NCBI GenBank assembly: GCA_022736275.1
Contig: DZBJ01000008.1
Span: 15,009 to 79,008, forward strand
Origin: Rikenella microfusus
GTDB lineage: Bacteria > Bacteroidota > Bacteroidia > Bacteroidales > VadinHA17
Direction of reading: 5' to 3'
Length of the DNA: 64,000 nt
Position numbers and translations under genes: made by a program
Shown: piece after piece, positions 1 to 9,752 of the stretch
Numbering within the stretch: the stretch's first letter is position 1
How the letters are laid out: each line of letters opens with the position of its first letter
The notes under the pieces: generated by a model
Seen by the model: only the letters and a program-made list of their open reading frames with translations
Databases searched by the model: none
Told to the model about the DNA's origin: nothing

Positions 1-49
1 GTCAGCAGTCAGTCATTACTGAAGACTGCCGACTGGCGACTGCCGACTA
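1..49. repeat. ACTGCCGACT-type intergenic repeat cluster
   Basis: The first 49 bases are built from short imperfect repeats: CAGTCA, a CAGTCTTCAGT-like stretch on the opposite strand, and two copies of GACTGCCGACT. The same words recur at 39,241-39,318 and, reverse-complemented, at 34,410-34,492. The cluster lies directly beyond the groEL terminator and contains no gene. It may continue to the left of the window. Confidence 0.7.
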
Positions 50-80
50 AAAAAAAGCTGCCCCATCTCTGAAGCAGCTC
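49..80 (-). terminator. Rho-independent terminator of groES-groEL
   Basis: On the minus strand a GAGCTGC/GCAGCT stem with a 12-nt loop is followed by eight T residues. It sits about 30 bp beyond the groEL stop, so it is the natural end of the groES-groEL transcript. Confidence 0.8.
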
Positions 81-108
81 TTTTCAATTCATTCAATAAG
101 CTTTTTTT

Positions 109-1755
<1,647 letters not shown>

Positions 1756-1761
1756 TTATGG

Positions 1762-2043
1762 TTATTTCGTAATATAGAGGACATCTGACTGTGAAAGCAG
1801 GAGATAGTCTGAACCGTCGATATTCAGTTCCTGACCGGAGTATTTCCCATAGAGAACGACATCTCCCTTTTTGAGTTCCATCTCTTCATCTTTCTTCGCA
1901 GAGCCGACCAGCACCACAGTGCCCGCGCGTGGTTTTTCCTTTGCCGAATCCGGGATAATAATACCGCTGGCTGTCTTCTCCTCTGCCTCCTGAGGCTGTA
2001 TGAGAACTTTACCTGCCAGCACTTTTCCTTTTAATTGTGCCAT
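1762..2043 (-). CDS. groS: 10 kDa co-chaperonin GroES
   Basis: GroES caps the GroEL ring and closes the folding chamber. The 93-residue protein has the family pattern: an N-terminal [18 protein letters not shown] section holding the mobile loop, then [14 protein letters not shown], and [16 protein letters not shown] near the C terminus. It is first in the groES-groEL pair. The 131-bp gap upstream separates it from secG and contains the secG terminator, so it should have its own promoter. I could not identify that promoter confidently. Confidence 0.97.
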   Translation of the reverse strand: MAQLKGKVLAGKVLIQPQEAEEKTASGIIIPDSAKEKPRAGTVVLVGSAKKDEEMELKKGDVVLYGKYSGQELNIDGSDYLLLSQSDVLYITK

Positions 2044-2116
2044 TTCTATTAGTTTTATAGTTAAACAATATTTTTCCTGCTTCTGAATTTCATAATCCGT
2101 GCCAAATGAAAAGTGG

Positions 2117-2153
2117 CAAAAAAAAGTGTCAGTTCATGACAAACTGACACTTC
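2117..2153 (-). terminator. Terminator after secG
   Basis: On the minus strand the stem AAGTGTCAGTT/AACTGACACTT (11 bp, 7-nt loop) runs into eight T residues. It separates the upstream sigma-54 regulator-secG cluster from groES-groEL. Confidence 0.85.
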
Positions 2154-2174
2154 AATTTCTCTTTAATGTCATTT

Positions 2175-2528
2175 TTATTTGTTCCCGCCGTCAGGCTGCG
2201 GTGTTTCCACAGGTGCCTGTGTTGGCAGCATGGGGATGGCGTTGGGGTCCTGTGCGCTTTCGATAGACTGCTTGATGACTGACTCCTGCTGGCCCTGACC
2301 TCTCGGTATCGAGGCTGTTGCTGCAAGGCAGAGAATGAAAATTGCTGCTCCGAGGGTCCAGGTCGATTTCTCAAGGAAGTCAGCCGTTTTGCGTACGCCC
2401 ATCGACTGGCCGGCTGAGGTAAAGTTGGCTGCCAGACCGCCTCCCTTGGAGTTCTGAACCAGTACCACCATCACAACCAGGACACATGCCAGGATAACCA
2501 GGATTGAAATAAAAATATAAATACCCAT
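2175..2528 (-). CDS. secG: Preprotein translocase subunit SecG
   Basis: Small membrane subunit of the SecYEG translocon. It has two predicted membrane helices, at about residues 2-22 and 58-76. Between them lies the SecG-type loop with QNSKGGGLAANF and the MGVRKTADFLEKSTW stretch. The C-terminal tail after residue 80 is polar and rich in Pro and Gln. Such a tail is longer than in E. coli SecG but, as I recall, common in Bacteroidota. The start is 7 bp after the stop of the upstream acidic protein, so the two are probably co-transcribed. A terminator follows. Confidence 0.93.
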   Translation of the reverse strand: MGIYIFISILVILACVLVVMVVLVQNSKGGGLAANFTSAGQSMGVRKTADFLEKSTWTLGAAIFILCLAATASIPRGQGQQESVIKQSIESAQDPNAIPMLPTQAPVETPQPDGGNK

Positions 2529-2535
2529 TGTTGTA

Positions 2536-3903
2536 TTATTTTATTAACTCTTTAATCTTTTCAATACGGCTCGCAAAGTAAGCACTTTTTTCCGGATATT
2601 GCAAAGAGAGCTTTTCATAAATATTTATTGCCTTCGTATAGTAGCCCTGGTTAACGTAAATCTTTGCCAGTGTTTCCGTTATGAATTTACCTGGCTCTTC
2701 CTGGCTCTGTTCTGTGATATCTCTGACCGGATGCAACTCCAGCGCTGACATCCTTTCGATGGTCGGGTTGACCCTGATAAACCGGTCAATCAGGTCCGAC
2801 GGGGTAAGTTTGGGTGCAGGTTCCGGCTCCTCTTCCACGGTGTCGGTTATAAGTTCCAGCAGTTCCACAGGTTCTTTTTCGGGTTCGGATTCAGACTCGG
2901 GCTCGGGCTGGGGTGCGGATTCGGACTCGGGCTCGGGCTCGGCTTTCGGCTCTGCCCAGACTGTGATGTCGGCTTCTGAATCTGATTCTTCGACGAATCC
3001 GGGCACTGTGTCCGAGAATGCTTCTGATGCAACTATGACTGCAGCTTCGACTTCGGCTTTAAAATCTGCTTCAGCTGCTACTGCAGGCTCATCCTGCTCC
3101 CGGGGTTCAAAGATCGGAAGCGATTCTTCCGGAAGATTTTCCCCTGATGCCAATCCGGCACCGGTGTTGCTGAGCTCTGACTCCAGCTCTCTCAGTCGCG
3201 CTTCTATCTCAGCAATAAGCTCCTCCCTCGTCCGGAGTCCGGCATCTGAACCGGCCGGCATACCAGGCTCCGGTACCACATCAGCCACTGGTTCAATGAC
3301 GGCCTCCATCTCATGTTGGGCTACCTCCTCATGTATTGCTTCCGTCATCTCAACGACAACCTTCTCCGGCACTTCTTCTTCCGTCGCCGCAGAGATCAAC
3401 TCCTCCGGCACTGTTTCCGTCTCCGCGGAGATCACCTCCTCTGTAACAGGAATTTCCTCCGGTGTTGCGGCAATATCTGACTCCACAGGAGTATCTGCCT
3501 CTTCAACAACCGGCGCAACGGCAGCCTCGCCGGCATCAGGCGACATTGCAACGGCAGCCTCTGCGGCATCAGGCGACATTGCAACGGCAGCCTCTGCGGT
3601 GGCTGGCGAAACTCCGGCAGCCTCTGCGACTGGCGGTGAAGCAGCAGCAGTCTCCGGTGCAGCTTCCGGCGTCGGGAAAAACAGATAATGATAGAGCACC
3701 TCCCTGTCATTGACGGAGAGAGCAGATGCCTTAAGCTGAGAATCAAACCTTATATCTGAATTCTCCTTCAGTCCCCTGAGCAACAGCAGGTGGGCCGAAT
3801 GGAACCACGGAAAGAGGGCCGTCAGCTCCCGTAACCCCTCCAGATCCGCGGGGCCCGGAAGGTCAATGCCGGTAATGAACCGGTTTAATTCATTCCTGTT
3901 CAT
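2536..3903 (-). CDS. Acidic low-complexity protein with TPR-like ends
   Basis: No specific function recognised. The first 75 residues look like a folded helical domain (RELTALFPWFHSAHLLLLR). Residues 80-350 are low-complexity, very rich in Ala, Glu, Pro and Val, and include tandem copies of an 11-residue unit resembling AMSPDAAEAAV. The last 75 residues resemble a TPR hairpin (KIYVNQGYYTKAINIYEKLSLQYPEK). There is no signal peptide or membrane segment, so it is probably cytoplasmic. It lies between lptE (9 bp gap) and secG (7 bp gap), suggesting one operon tied to envelope biogenesis. The low-complexity middle probably acts as a flexible spacer and should vary between strains. Confidence 0.8.
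   Translation of the reverse strand: MNRNELNRFITGIDLPGPADLEGLRELTALFPWFHSAHLLLLRGLKENSDIRFDSQLKASALSVNDREVLYHYLFFPTPEAAPETAAASPPVAEAAGVSPATAEAAVAMSPDAAEAAVAMSPDAGEAAVAPVVEEADTPVESDIAATPEEIPVTEEVISAETETVPEELISAATEEEVPEKVVVEMTEAIHEEVAQHEMEAVIEPVADVVPEPGMPAGSDAGLRTREELIAEIEARLRELESELSNTGAGLASGENLPEESLPIFEPREQDEPAVAAEADFKAEVEAAVIVASEAFSDTVPGFVEESDSEADITVWAEPKAEPEPESESAPQPEPESESEPEKEPVELLELITDTVEEEPEPAPKLTPSDLIDRFIRVNPTIERMSALELHPVRDITEQSQEEPGKFITETLAKIYVNQGYYTKAINIYEKLSLQYPEKSAYFASRIEKIKELIK
3515..3600. repeat. 33-nt tandem coding repeat (about 2.6 units)
   Basis: Units at 3515-3547 and 3548-3580, plus a partial at 3581-3600, are nearly identical and encode the 11-residue AMSPDA(A/G)EAAV repeat of the acidic protein on the minus strand. 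The unit is a multiple of three, so copy-number change would not break the frame. Confidence 0.85.
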
Positions 3904-3912
3904 CAGCGGCCC

Positions 3913-4431
3913 TTACCAGTTGACAAATGCCCTGTTAAAAACATCCTCTATAAGCATCTTCACTATCTCTTCCACCAGTGTGGCTTCAACAGCACTCAGA
4001 TCAAGCGAACTGTCGTAATCCTGGGATCGGGTGAAGGTCAGATCGTAACTGTTGTCCGCATTGAAACTGTTCACATACTTGACCCTGAGCGAGATAGAGA
4101 AGCGGTTCATGGCAGCCTGCTCATCGCCTCCTACGGTAAGAGGCTGCGTCTTGTAATCGGTTATGTCTCCCTCGAAACTCAAATCTCCTCCTGAGGATAC
4201 TATGCCGAGGTTGGTCTGTGCCCTGCACAAATCGATGAGCGCATCAGTTACCCGCTGGTTCAGTCCGGGCTGCACCAGGCTCGCCCTGTTCTGAAATGTT
4301 GCAATACTGATTGTTTTGGCCTCAACCGGAATGGATGCCCCTGTAAAGGAGTAACTGACCTTTACACCGCAACTCGCTGCAATGAAAAGCAGAACCGGCA
4401 ACAGGATTATCCGTATCAGTTTAGCCATCAA
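3913..4431 (-). CDS. LptE-like LPS assembly lipoprotein
   Basis: Probable outer-membrane lipoprotein of the LPS transport complex (partner of LptD). The N terminus has a signal peptide with the lipobox LFIAASC, making Cys21 (counting from the first Met) the likely lipidated residue. A GVKVSYSFTGASIP stretch follows, typical of the Bacteroidota LptE family. The 172-residue length fits. A second Met lies one codon downstream and either could be the start. The start overlaps the end of the sigma-54 regulator gene by about 10 bp. The assignment rests on family pattern and gene order, as I recall them from other Bacteroidales. Confidence 0.8.
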   Translation of the reverse strand: MMAKLIRIILLPVLLFIAASCGVKVSYSFTGASIPVEAKTISIATFQNRASLVQPGLNQRVTDALIDLCRAQTNLGIVSSGGDLSFEGDITDYKTQPLTVGGDEQAAMNRFSISLRVKYVNSFNADNSYDLTFTRSQDYDSSLDLSAVEATLVEEIVKMLIEDVFNRAFVNW

Positions 4432-5665
4432 GTCCGTATTCTTTGATTTTCCTGTAAAGTGTTCTCTCCGATATCCCCAGTTCGGCAGCGGCGAACTTCC
4501 TTTTACCGTTGTTCTTTTCGAGCGCCTTTTTTATCAGCTCCTTTTCGCGGTCGGTGAGCGACAATGATTCCTCAATGACCTCCTCGGTATCCTCAATGGC
4601 CCTGCTCTCCCTGGCAGCACCGTAGCCAACCACCACAGGCTGTGCCGGCTCGAATGCCTCCTTGCGCACAGCGCTGTCATTGAACAGGTTGCGTGCCGCC
4701 CTGGCACCGCTCTCCGTCAGGTTTTCCGGCTCGCCGCCGGCGTTCAGAAGGTCAAATACAAGATTCTTCAGGTCATGCATGTCGCTCTTCATGTCAAAGA
4801 GCACCTTGTACAGTATCTCTCGCTCAGTATTAAACCCTTTGCCCTCGGCAGGCCTTACGGGCACCGGCAGGCGTCCGCTCTGAAAATCGGGAAGATAATG
4901 TGAAAGCATGCCAGCGTTTACCTCGCGCTCCTGTTCAATTACGGAAATCTGCTCGGTTATGTTCTTCAGTTGCCTTACGTTACCAGGCCAGTAATAGTTC
5001 AGAAGCATCTCCCTCGCCTGGCTGTCAGGCCTGATGGCAGGCATCCGGTAACGCTCGGCAAAATCGACGGCGAACTTGCGGAACAGGAGTATGATGTCTT
5101 CGCCTCTTTCACGAAGAGGGGGTACCCTGACGGGCACGGTGTTGAGCCTGTAAAAGAGATCCTCGCGGAATCTGCCGGAGGAGACAGCCTGCACTATGTC
5201 AACATTCGTGGCTGTTATGACCCTGACGTCTGTCTTCTGAACCTTTGAGGAGCCGACCCTGATGAACTCTCCCGACTCCAGCACCCGCAACAGCCTCACC
5301 TGTGTCGAGAGTGGCAGTTCGGCCACCTCGTCAAGAAATATCGTGCCACCGTTGGCAACCTCAAAATATCCCTTCCGGCTGTCGGTGGCTCCCGTGAAGG
5401 CACCCTTCTCATGCCCGAAAAGCTCGGAGTCGATTGTACCCTCGGGAATGGCACCGCAGTTAACAGCAATATACGGACCGTGCTTGCGGAGACTGAACGT
5501 ATGTATCACATGCGGGAAGACCTCCTTGCCCGTGCCGCTCTCACCGGTGATGAGCACAGAGAGATCCGTGGGAGCTACCTGTACGGCAATATCTATTGCC
5601 CTGTTCAGGCCGTCATGATTGCCGATTATCCCAAACCGCTGTTTTATGCTCTGCAAATCCTTCAT
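4421..5665 (-). CDS. Sigma-54-dependent transcriptional activator
   Basis: AAA+ activator that remodels sigma-54 RNA polymerase. It has Walker A GESGTGKE near residue 40, the sigma-54 contact loop GAFTGA near 90, Walker B-like GGTIFLDEV, and a C-terminal Fis-type helix-turn-helix (KFAAAELGISERTLYRKIKEYGL). There is no receiver or GAF domain, so activity is set by an unseen input. I start at the ATG at 5665 (MKDLQSIKQRFG), because the 21 codons upstream (to 5728) do not look like family sequence. It heads the cluster with lptE, the acidic protein and secG, and is divergent from the MerR-type gene. Confidence 0.93.
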   Translation of the reverse strand: MKDLQSIKQRFGIIGNHDGLNRAIDIAVQVAPTDLSVLITGESGTGKEVFPHVIHTFSLRKHGPYIAVNCGAIPEGTIDSELFGHEKGAFTGATDSRKGYFEVANGGTIFLDEVAELPLSTQVRLLRVLESGEFIRVGSSKVQKTDVRVITATNVDIVQAVSSGRFREDLFYRLNTVPVRVPPLRERGEDIILLFRKFAVDFAERYRMPAIRPDSQAREMLLNYYWPGNVRQLKNITEQISVIEQEREVNAGMLSHYLPDFQSGRLPVPVRPAEGKGFNTEREILYKVLFDMKSDMHDLKNLVFDLLNAGGEPENLTESGARAARNLFNDSAVRKEAFEPAQPVVVGYGAARESRAIEDTEEVIEESLSLTDREKELIKKALEKNNGKRKFAAAELGISERTLYRKIKEYGLDG

Positions 5666-5903
5666 CAAAATCCAATGAACTGCGAATTTACTACTTTTTT
5701 GGATTATGTTAAAGCTGTTTTCCGGCAATTTGGAACCATGAGAACCACTCCCCTAACGCGATTTACAGGATTATTACTTCACGTTACTCCTCGTTGCTCC
5801 AAAACACTGTATCAGACAACTCAGAAAATGCCCGGGGAAGAACGGATATAAACTTTTATACTCTCTCTTTGTTATACTCATTGAGTAAGTGACATTGAGA
5901 GAG

Positions 5904-6806
5904 ATGAATGCAGGAAGCAGGACATACTCCATAAAGGATCTTGAGAACTTTTGCGGCATAAAAGCCCACACCATACGGATGTGGGAGAAGCGCTACGGGA
6001 TCCTTACGCCCGAAAGAAGCGATTCCAACATAAGACACTATACCGAAGAGGAGCTGAAAAAGCTCATCACAGTCTCCATTCTCAACCGCAACGGAATGAA
6101 GATATCAAAGATAGCCAGGCTGAATGACGGCGAATTGTTGAGGGAAGTGCTTAAGAACGGGACAGGAGATGAGACAAGTGACGGTACCTTCAGGCCGGGA
6201 GAGCTGATAATGTCAGCCCTCAGGTTCAGCGAAGAGGAGTTCAGGGAGAAACTGGGATATTTTATCAGGGAAAAGGGCCTTACCGAGGCCTACCTTCAGG
6301 TGTTGCATCCACTGATGCAGAAGGCAAGGGTGCTCTGGCTCACCGATTGCATTTCGAAACCCCAGGAGCAGTTTATCAGACACGTGATAAGAACTATTCT
6401 TATTTCTGAAGAGATTTCCGTCAATAACAAGCTCAGCGTAGGCATCGCCGCCGTCATCAACCTCGGCGACACCGAGATCGAAAATAACCTTGTTTTCCTT
6501 AAGTATCTTCTCAGAAAAAGAGGATTTGATGTCGTCTACACAGAGGGAACACTCTCAACCGATGACATCAGGGGCATACACTCAGTCAGGCCTTTCTCGG
6601 TGCTGGCAGTAAACCTCCCGGCTTCAGAACCGGACGAGGAGGTGAGGGCCTTCTGCAATTTACTGGCAAAGGAGCTTGATCTGAAGAGGGTGCTTGTACT
6701 CGGCAGATACGACACAAACGGGTTATGGAGCAATGGCAGAACAGAAGCTGTCTGCTCGCCTGCCGGACTGACAGAATGGGCAGACAGCCTGTTAAAGATC
6801 AGATAA
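5904..6806 (+). CDS. MerR-type regulator with degenerate B12-binding-like domain
   Basis: The N terminus is a MerR-type winged helix (TYSIKDLENFCGIKAHTIRMW) that should bind promoter DNA. The rest resembles the helical and Rossmann light-sensor domains of CarH/LitR-type regulators. In CarH the helical part carries W-x9-E-H and the Rossmann part a cobalamin-ligand His. Here the first is W145-x9-E155-Q156, with Gln replacing His, and the region around LGDTEIENNL lacks the D-x-H-x-x-G ligand motif. B12 binding is therefore unlikely. Start: ATG at 5904; a GTG in frame at 5889 is possible. It is divergent from the sigma-54 activator gene. The target is unknown. Confidence 0.85.
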   Translation: MNAGSRTYSIKDLENFCGIKAHTIRMWEKRYGILTPERSDSNIRHYTEEELKKLITVSILNRNGMKISKIARLNDGELLREVLKNGTGDETSDGTFRPGELIMSALRFSEEEFREKLGYFIREKGLTEAYLQVLHPLMQKARVLWLTDCISKPQEQFIRHVIRTILISEEISVNNKLSVGIAAVINLGDTEIENNLVFLKYLLRKRGFDVVYTEGTLSTDDIRGIHSVRPFSVLAVNLPASEPDEEVRAFCNLLAKELDLKRVLVLGRYDTNGLWSNGRTEAVCSPAGLTEWADSLLKIR

Positions 6807-6816
6807 AATTTCCGCT

Positions 6817-7572
6817 TTAATTTTTGCTGACCCTTACCACTATCGAGTCAGCGATCTGAAGGGCCGTTGTAATGGTGCCCAGATCAGTGAAGAGTTCGCC
6901 GGTGGCTCCCGTCGGATGGCCATGGCCTGCCGGTCGCAATACATAACCGCTGCGCAGGTCGTTCATGTCAACCGAACCCTCATAGACCAGTGAAGGCTGG
7001 GCATTATTCAGGTAATTCATGTCGTCGGGGTACTTGTCATTGGTCCAGTACTCATTCCAGTCCCAGTTCTGGTTTACCTCAAACATCACCCTGAATTTTC
7101 CCGGAAGGGCCTTGTCGGCACGAGTCTTCAGCACAAAGCTCGTGGTGGGTGCGGCACCGCTGTAGGCATCGGTAACCGGACTCTCCGGATCAGGCATAAA
7201 GTGTCCGTCAGGAGCCCTGATGCCACGCTTGTGGGACCAGTAAGGCAGGGTTTGAGGTGCCCTTTTGGCCGCTTCAACCCATTTGCCGCTAGCATTCGAT
7301 CCGTATTTGAAAACCCTCGTGGCGATAGCCTTTGGCACAAACAGGGTCTGAATATATCCGCCCTGCTCATCCTCCAGCCAGACAGCCATGAGAGGATAAT
7401 AGAGGGAAGGCCCGCCGTAGAATCTGACCTCTATCTCCGGACCTGACCCGGCCCTATTGGTTACAACATCGGTGAAGGTCTGCCTCTGAGCCAGTTGTGA
7501 AGCCGAAGGTGAGGCCGAACATGAGGCAAGCACAACCGTTAAAGCTATAACTAAGTATTTCATCTCTTTCAT
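6817..7572 (-). CDS. DUF2271-like secreted lipoprotein
   Basis: Probable periplasm-facing or surface lipoprotein. The signal peptide has lipobox LASC (MKEMKYLVIALTVVLASC). The body carries the pattern I associate with DUF2271: MAVWLEDEQGGYIQTLFVPK, a Trp/Arg-rich LPYWSHKRG section, a DAYSGAAP turn and a C-terminal beta region with VMFEVNQNWDWNEYW. Biochemical function is unknown. I use the Met at 7572; an in-frame Met at 7629 would put 19 extra residues before the signal peptide. The start lies 5 bp after the end of the decayed TonB receptor, so the pair may once have worked together in nutrient uptake. Confidence 0.75.
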   Translation of the reverse strand: MKEMKYLVIALTVVLASCSASPSASQLAQRQTFTDVVTNRAGSGPEIEVRFYGGPSLYYPLMAVWLEDEQGGYIQTLFVPKAIATRVFKYGSNASGKWVEAAKRAPQTLPYWSHKRGIRAPDGHFMPDPESPVTDAYSGAAPTTSFVLKTRADKALPGKFRVMFEVNQNWDWNEYWTNDKYPDDMNYLNNAQPSLVYEGSVDMNDLRSGYVLRPAGHGHPTGATGELFTDLGTITTALQIADSIVVRVSKN

Positions 7573-7576
7573 TGTT

Positions 7577-8732
7577 TTAAATTTCGATAATGATGCCCAG
7601 GGTAGGGAGAACAGTTCCCGAATCTGCATTGACGTATTTCAGCAGGTAACGCGAGGAATCCTCCGGATCGATGAGGGGGATACCGGCCTCGTCAGTCTGC
7701 TGCAGAAGGATGTCAGGCTGCTCAGCCTTGAAATTGAAGACATTCTGTACATCAACATAGAACATAAGCAACCATCTGTCGAAATAGAACTGTTTGTCAA
7801 CCCTGATGTCAAGCTGATTGAGACCCTTCAGCCGCCGGGTTCGGTATAGGTGGGATGGAAAGGGAGTCCGAGCGCTCCGAAGAGGAACTGCAGGTATGAT
7901 CTCCGGACCGATACTATCAGCGAGCTGCACTCACCCACCGGGCCGTTGAATGTAAGACCGAGGTCCGATGCACCCATGGTTGCCTTGAGCGCTCTCTTCT
8001 CCTGGTTGCCGTCAATCATGGTGAAATTCATCACCGAACTGAGCGCATTGCCTCTTGAGGCCGGGAAAGCCCCCGAAAGAAAATCGACCGAACTGACAAA
8101 GTCTACATTGATAATGGCTGTCGGTCCGCCGCATGATCCCTGGGTGGAGAAGTGATTCAGATACGGAATCTCAACGTTGTCAATAAAGAACCTGTTCTCA
8201 TTGGGCCCGCCCCCCTGACAATGATGTCATTCCTGAATGCGGGGGTGGAAGCCACTCCCGGAAACGACTGTATCACCCTTGATATATCACGGTTACCACC
8301 CGGATTAAGTTCGATCTCCCGGATGCCTATTATCCTTGCCGAAATGGGACCCTCTATCTTCTTGCGGAAAGGAGAGGCCTTTATGATCACATCCGTCACC
8401 TCCACCACCGTTGTCTCCAGAGGTATGGTCAGGTTGACCTCATTATTGTTTGTAACCATTACAGCCTCGCTGACATAAGTCTTGTAGCCGACTGAGGAGC
8501 CCCTCACCTCCACAAAGCCCGGGGTTATTCCGGTGAAGAGGAAATTACCGTCAAAGTCGGTCATGGCTCCGTTGGTGGTATTCCATATAACAACACTGGC
8601 AAAGGGAACAGGCTCATTGCTTGTGGCATCGACAACCTTGCCTCGTATGACCCCTCCCCCCGACTGTCCGAAGATATCGGCGATCACCAGGGTCAGGAAT
8701 AGTATTAAGGATATTCTTTTTATTTTGTACAC
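7577..8732 (-). pseudogene. Decayed TonB-dependent receptor (frameshift plus lost barrel)
   Basis: Three pieces in two shifts. Residues 1-170 (8732 to about 8216) hold a signal peptide, a carboxypeptidase-like domain (VIRGKVVDATSNEPVPFASV) and the plug start. The frame then shifts inside a G tract at about 8210-8217; one extra G would restore NENRFFIDNVEIPYLNHF. The second piece continues the plug to FGALGLPFHPTYT (about 7840). There it jumps directly to the last strands (LNQLDIRVDKQFYFDRW to GIIIEI), with a second frame change. About 500 residues of barrel are missing. An outer-membrane uptake receptor was encoded here; the present gene cannot make a pore. Confidence 0.9.
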
Positions 8733-8768
8733 ATTTTGAACTAAAAAACAATACAGATGGGAAATTTT

Positions 8769-9746
8769 TTACATCAGCTCCCTGAAGTAATTTTTCTCGG
8801 CTGTCAGGTCGATAAATGGCGCCCTGGCCTTCAGGTCATTTATTCTCTCAAGCATCGCGGCGGCAAAGGGGGCTGTCTCTTTTTTTCCGCCTGATGTGCG
8901 GTGAGCCATGGCGCGCGTTATCCTTGCAGCCTCGCTCCAGAGGCGCAGAACAGGGCTGTCAATAAAGACCGAGCTGAATTTTCCCCATATATAATCGATC
9001 GCCGTTTCCGAGGGATGTACCATATCGGACGCATAAAACCTGTAATCGCGGAGCTCATCCATGAATATCTCATAAGCCGGAAAGTAACCAGCCACTGAGT
9101 GGTGCGGCAGAAGCTCCTCAATGGCCAGCAGCAGGTGAGCCTTGCTCAGCTGGTTGGCATGGGCGCCGTCGCCAAGGTGACGGACAGGACTGACGGTGAA
9201 CCAGACTTTTAGTCCCGGATTCAGTTCTGCCATGCGATCAAGCGTCTCTTTCCACCTTCCGGCAATCTCCCTCCATGTCGCCTGGCGCCGGTTGAAGAGC
9301 GACGATGGCAGCTTGTGGCAGTTGGCGACGATGGCGCCGCTCTCCCTGAGAGTGTAAACATAAGAGGTGCCGAAGGTGACAAAAAGGAAGGATGCCCCCC
9401 TTATAAATGCGGATGCAGTCCGGCTAGCATCATTGAGCCTCTGAATGAGCACATCGCGCTCATATGACGAGTAGGCGGTGTGATGATCAAGACTCATGTA
9501 GCGGTCCTGATGCAGGTAGATGTCGTTCTCACCATATTTATATGACGAAACGAACCTGTCAAGAGCCCCTGCAACAGAAAAAGGATTGAAGAGCGTTCCG
9601 TGCGGATTGGTCATTACATTCAGCTTGCCTGATGCCATGCGATAGCCGATTTCACTGGCAAAGCATGAACCGATAAATATCACCGGGGTGGTAAAAGTGA
9701 TCCTGTCTGCTGAAGAGGGAAGAGGAACCTCAGTGGTGAGTTCCAT
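8769..9746 (-). CDS. GSCFA domain protein (SGNH-hydrolase-like)
   Basis: The 325-residue protein has the family-defining block IFIGSCFASEIGYRM at about residues 25-39, with the nucleophile-like Ser in GSCFA. It also has FVTFGTSYVYTL near 122, TVSPVRHL near 187 and a C-terminal DMVHPSETAIDYIW that resembles the Asp-x-x-His block of SGNH hydrolases. The fold implies an esterase or acyl-transfer enzyme, but the substrate is not known. No signal peptide is seen, so it is probably cytoplasmic. The start is 6 bp after the stop of the alpha/beta hydrolase, so the two genes are likely co-transcribed. Confidence 0.9.
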   Translation of the reverse strand: MELTTEVPLPSSADRITFTTPVIFIGSCFASEIGYRMASGKLNVMTNPHGTLFNPFSVAGALDRFVSSYKYGENDIYLHQDRYMSLDHHTAYSSYERDVLIQRLNDASRTASAFIRGASFLFVTFGTSYVYTLRESGAIVANCHKLPSSLFNRRQATWREIAGRWKETLDRMAELNPGLKVWFTVSPVRHLGDGAHANQLSKAHLLLAIEELLPHHSVAGYFPAYEIFMDELRDYRFYASDMVHPSETAIDYIWGKFSSVFIDSPVLRLWSEAARITRAMAHRTSGGKKETAPFAAAMLERINDLKARAPFIDLTAEKNYFRELM

Positions 9747-9752
9747 GCAATA

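Noticed and set aside
2044..2116. A TTGGCAC word upstream of groES as a sigma-54 promoter
   Set aside because: The partner TTGC element at the right distance is missing, so only half of the consensus is present.
2681..3688. A 335-residue Ser/Ala-rich plus-strand frame
   Set aside because: It is the mirror of the acidic low-complexity coding sequence on the minus strand; Glu and Pro-rich repeats give open Ser-rich antisense frames by composition.
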